A stretch of 7,780 bases of DNA, taken from positions 1 to 7,780 of the forward strand of contig RGAX01000131.1 in assembly GCA_009919985.1 (NCBI GenBank). The letters run 5' to 3'. Numbering within the stretch: position 1 is the stretch's first letter; each line of letters starts with the position of its first letter. Source of the stretch: Opitutaceae bacterium (lineage in GTDB: Bacteria > Verrucomicrobiota > Verrucomicrobiia > Opitutales > Opitutaceae). A model generated the notes under the pieces. That model did no database searches. It worked only from the letters and a program-made list of their open reading frames with translations, and had not been told where the DNA came from. Shown here one piece after another: positions 7,047 through 7,780 of this stretch. The position numbers and the translations under genes were made by a program.

Positions 7047-7780
7047 CTACCACCGATCGGAGCGAAACGGCGCGGCGGGTAGACCGGAGCCGTTGAAGAG
7101 ATTAGCAACCGGTGAGTTGGTCCACGCGTAGCGCACCGCGACCGGCTCCGGTACTTCAGGGGCGGAGACCAGTAAGGTGTCGCGCACGATGCGGGCTTTG
7201 GCGGGGTGAAACACGCGGTCGGGGCCAGCGATTTCGAGTGATTGCGCCGGTTGATCGTGGGCGACGAGGCCATCGGTGGCGTGCGTGAATTTTACGCGGA
7301 GCGCAGAACCCTCGCGGGTGAGGCCGGCGAAGGTTGGACCGGTGTCGTTGCCGGTGATACCATAAATGCGGTTGCGCGCGAGCAGGGCGAGGCGGCGACC
7401 GACATCTTGTTTATTAGTTGGGTGAATGTCGTCAGGGTTGCCGATGTCGAGGGTGACGGCCTGGCCGGTTTGCGTAAGATCGAGGGTGTCGGTCTGGGCT
7501 TCGCGCAGCAGGGGCCATTGATGTGGCGCGGGCTCGTAGGCGGCTTTGAAGTTAGCGAGTTGAACAAAATAAAACGGGAAATCGCCCTGCCCGAAATGTC
7601 CACGCCACGCGGTGATCAGGGCCGAGAACAACGCGCGGTATTCGCTGGGGCGATCGGTGTTGCTCTCGCCTTGGTACCAAAGCGCGCCCCGCAGCGCGTA
7701 GGGGAGAAGCGGGTTGATCATGCCGTTGAAAAGACCGGTGGGTGTCCACGTGTCGCCCGGGCCGCGGGGAGCGCGAGGGC
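7047..7780 (-). CDS. Sialate O-acetylesterase family carbohydrate esterase, C-terminal part (5' end outside window)
   Basis: The last 243 residues are visible, ending at TAG (7047-7049). The frame is open to the right edge: residues before the ATG at 7721 continue the family motif as WTPTGLFNGMINPLLPYALRG, so that ATG is internal. Family blocks in order are FNGMI-PLLPYALRGALWYQGESN, FPFYFVQLA, LREAQ, DIGNPDDIHPTNK (with the D-x-x-H pair of the SGNH-type catalytic site at visible residues 116 and 119), VGRRLALLA, and a C-terminal AWTNSP-ANLFNGSGLPAAPFRSD. The nucleophile block (GQSN type) should lie upstream of the window. Members remove O-acetyl groups from sialic acids or from plant and algal polysaccharides such as acetylated xylan, and are often exported. 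The actual substrate cannot be told here. The desaturase gene follows 104 bp downstream. Confidence 0.92.
   Translation of the reverse strand, partial: PRAPRGPGDTWTPTGLFNGMINPLLPYALRGALWYQGESNTDRPSEYRALFSALITAWRGHFGQGDFPFYFVQLANFKAAYEPAPHQWPLLREAQTDTLDLTQTGQAVTLDIGNPDDIHPTNKQDVGRRLALLARNRIYGITGNDTGPTFAGLTREGSALRVKFTHATDGLVAHDQPAQSLEIAGPDRVFHPAKARIVRDTLLVSAPEVPEPVAVRYAWTNSPVANLFNGSGLPAAPFRSDRW

Overview
The window reads like chromosomal DNA of a Gram-negative bacterium, most plausibly a verrucomicrobium of the Opitutaceae type. This is inference, with no 16S or database check. It rests on GC-rich coding sequence, a lipid A gene (lpxD), a giant delta-60-repeat protein ending in a C-terminal module common in Verrucomicrobiota and Acidobacteriota surface proteins, and a sialate-O-acetylesterase-type carbohydrate esterase.

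Layout. Bases 2-4579 (+) are the 3' part of a very large gene for a probably secreted or surface protein. It has about 22 delta-60 (predicted beta-propeller) units, an Fn3-like cap, a putative Ig (He_PIG) domain and two tandem copies of a ~125-residue C-terminal module. The reading frame is open to the left edge, so the N-terminus and any signal peptide lie outside. A strong intrinsic terminator (4606-4637) follows. Next is an AT-rich convergent spacer with eight A/T tracts phased at about 10 bp, predicted to be curved DNA.

Bases 4844-7780 hold three minus-strand genes. In transcription order they are a partial sialate-O-acetylesterase-family hydrolase (open at the right edge), a membrane fatty acid desaturase (104 bp later) and lpxD (35 bp later). 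The last two act on membrane acyl chains and lipid A and could share a transcript. The esterase is probably a separate carbohydrate-degradation function.

I found no tRNA, rRNA, CRISPR array, insertion sequence, phage gene or defence system. All four genes belong to recognisable families, so I do not claim an undescribed system. The most unusual signals are the mosaic of blade lengths in the delta-60 array (blocks of exactly 49-residue units alternating with blocks of about 55), its broken units, and the phased A-tract spacer.
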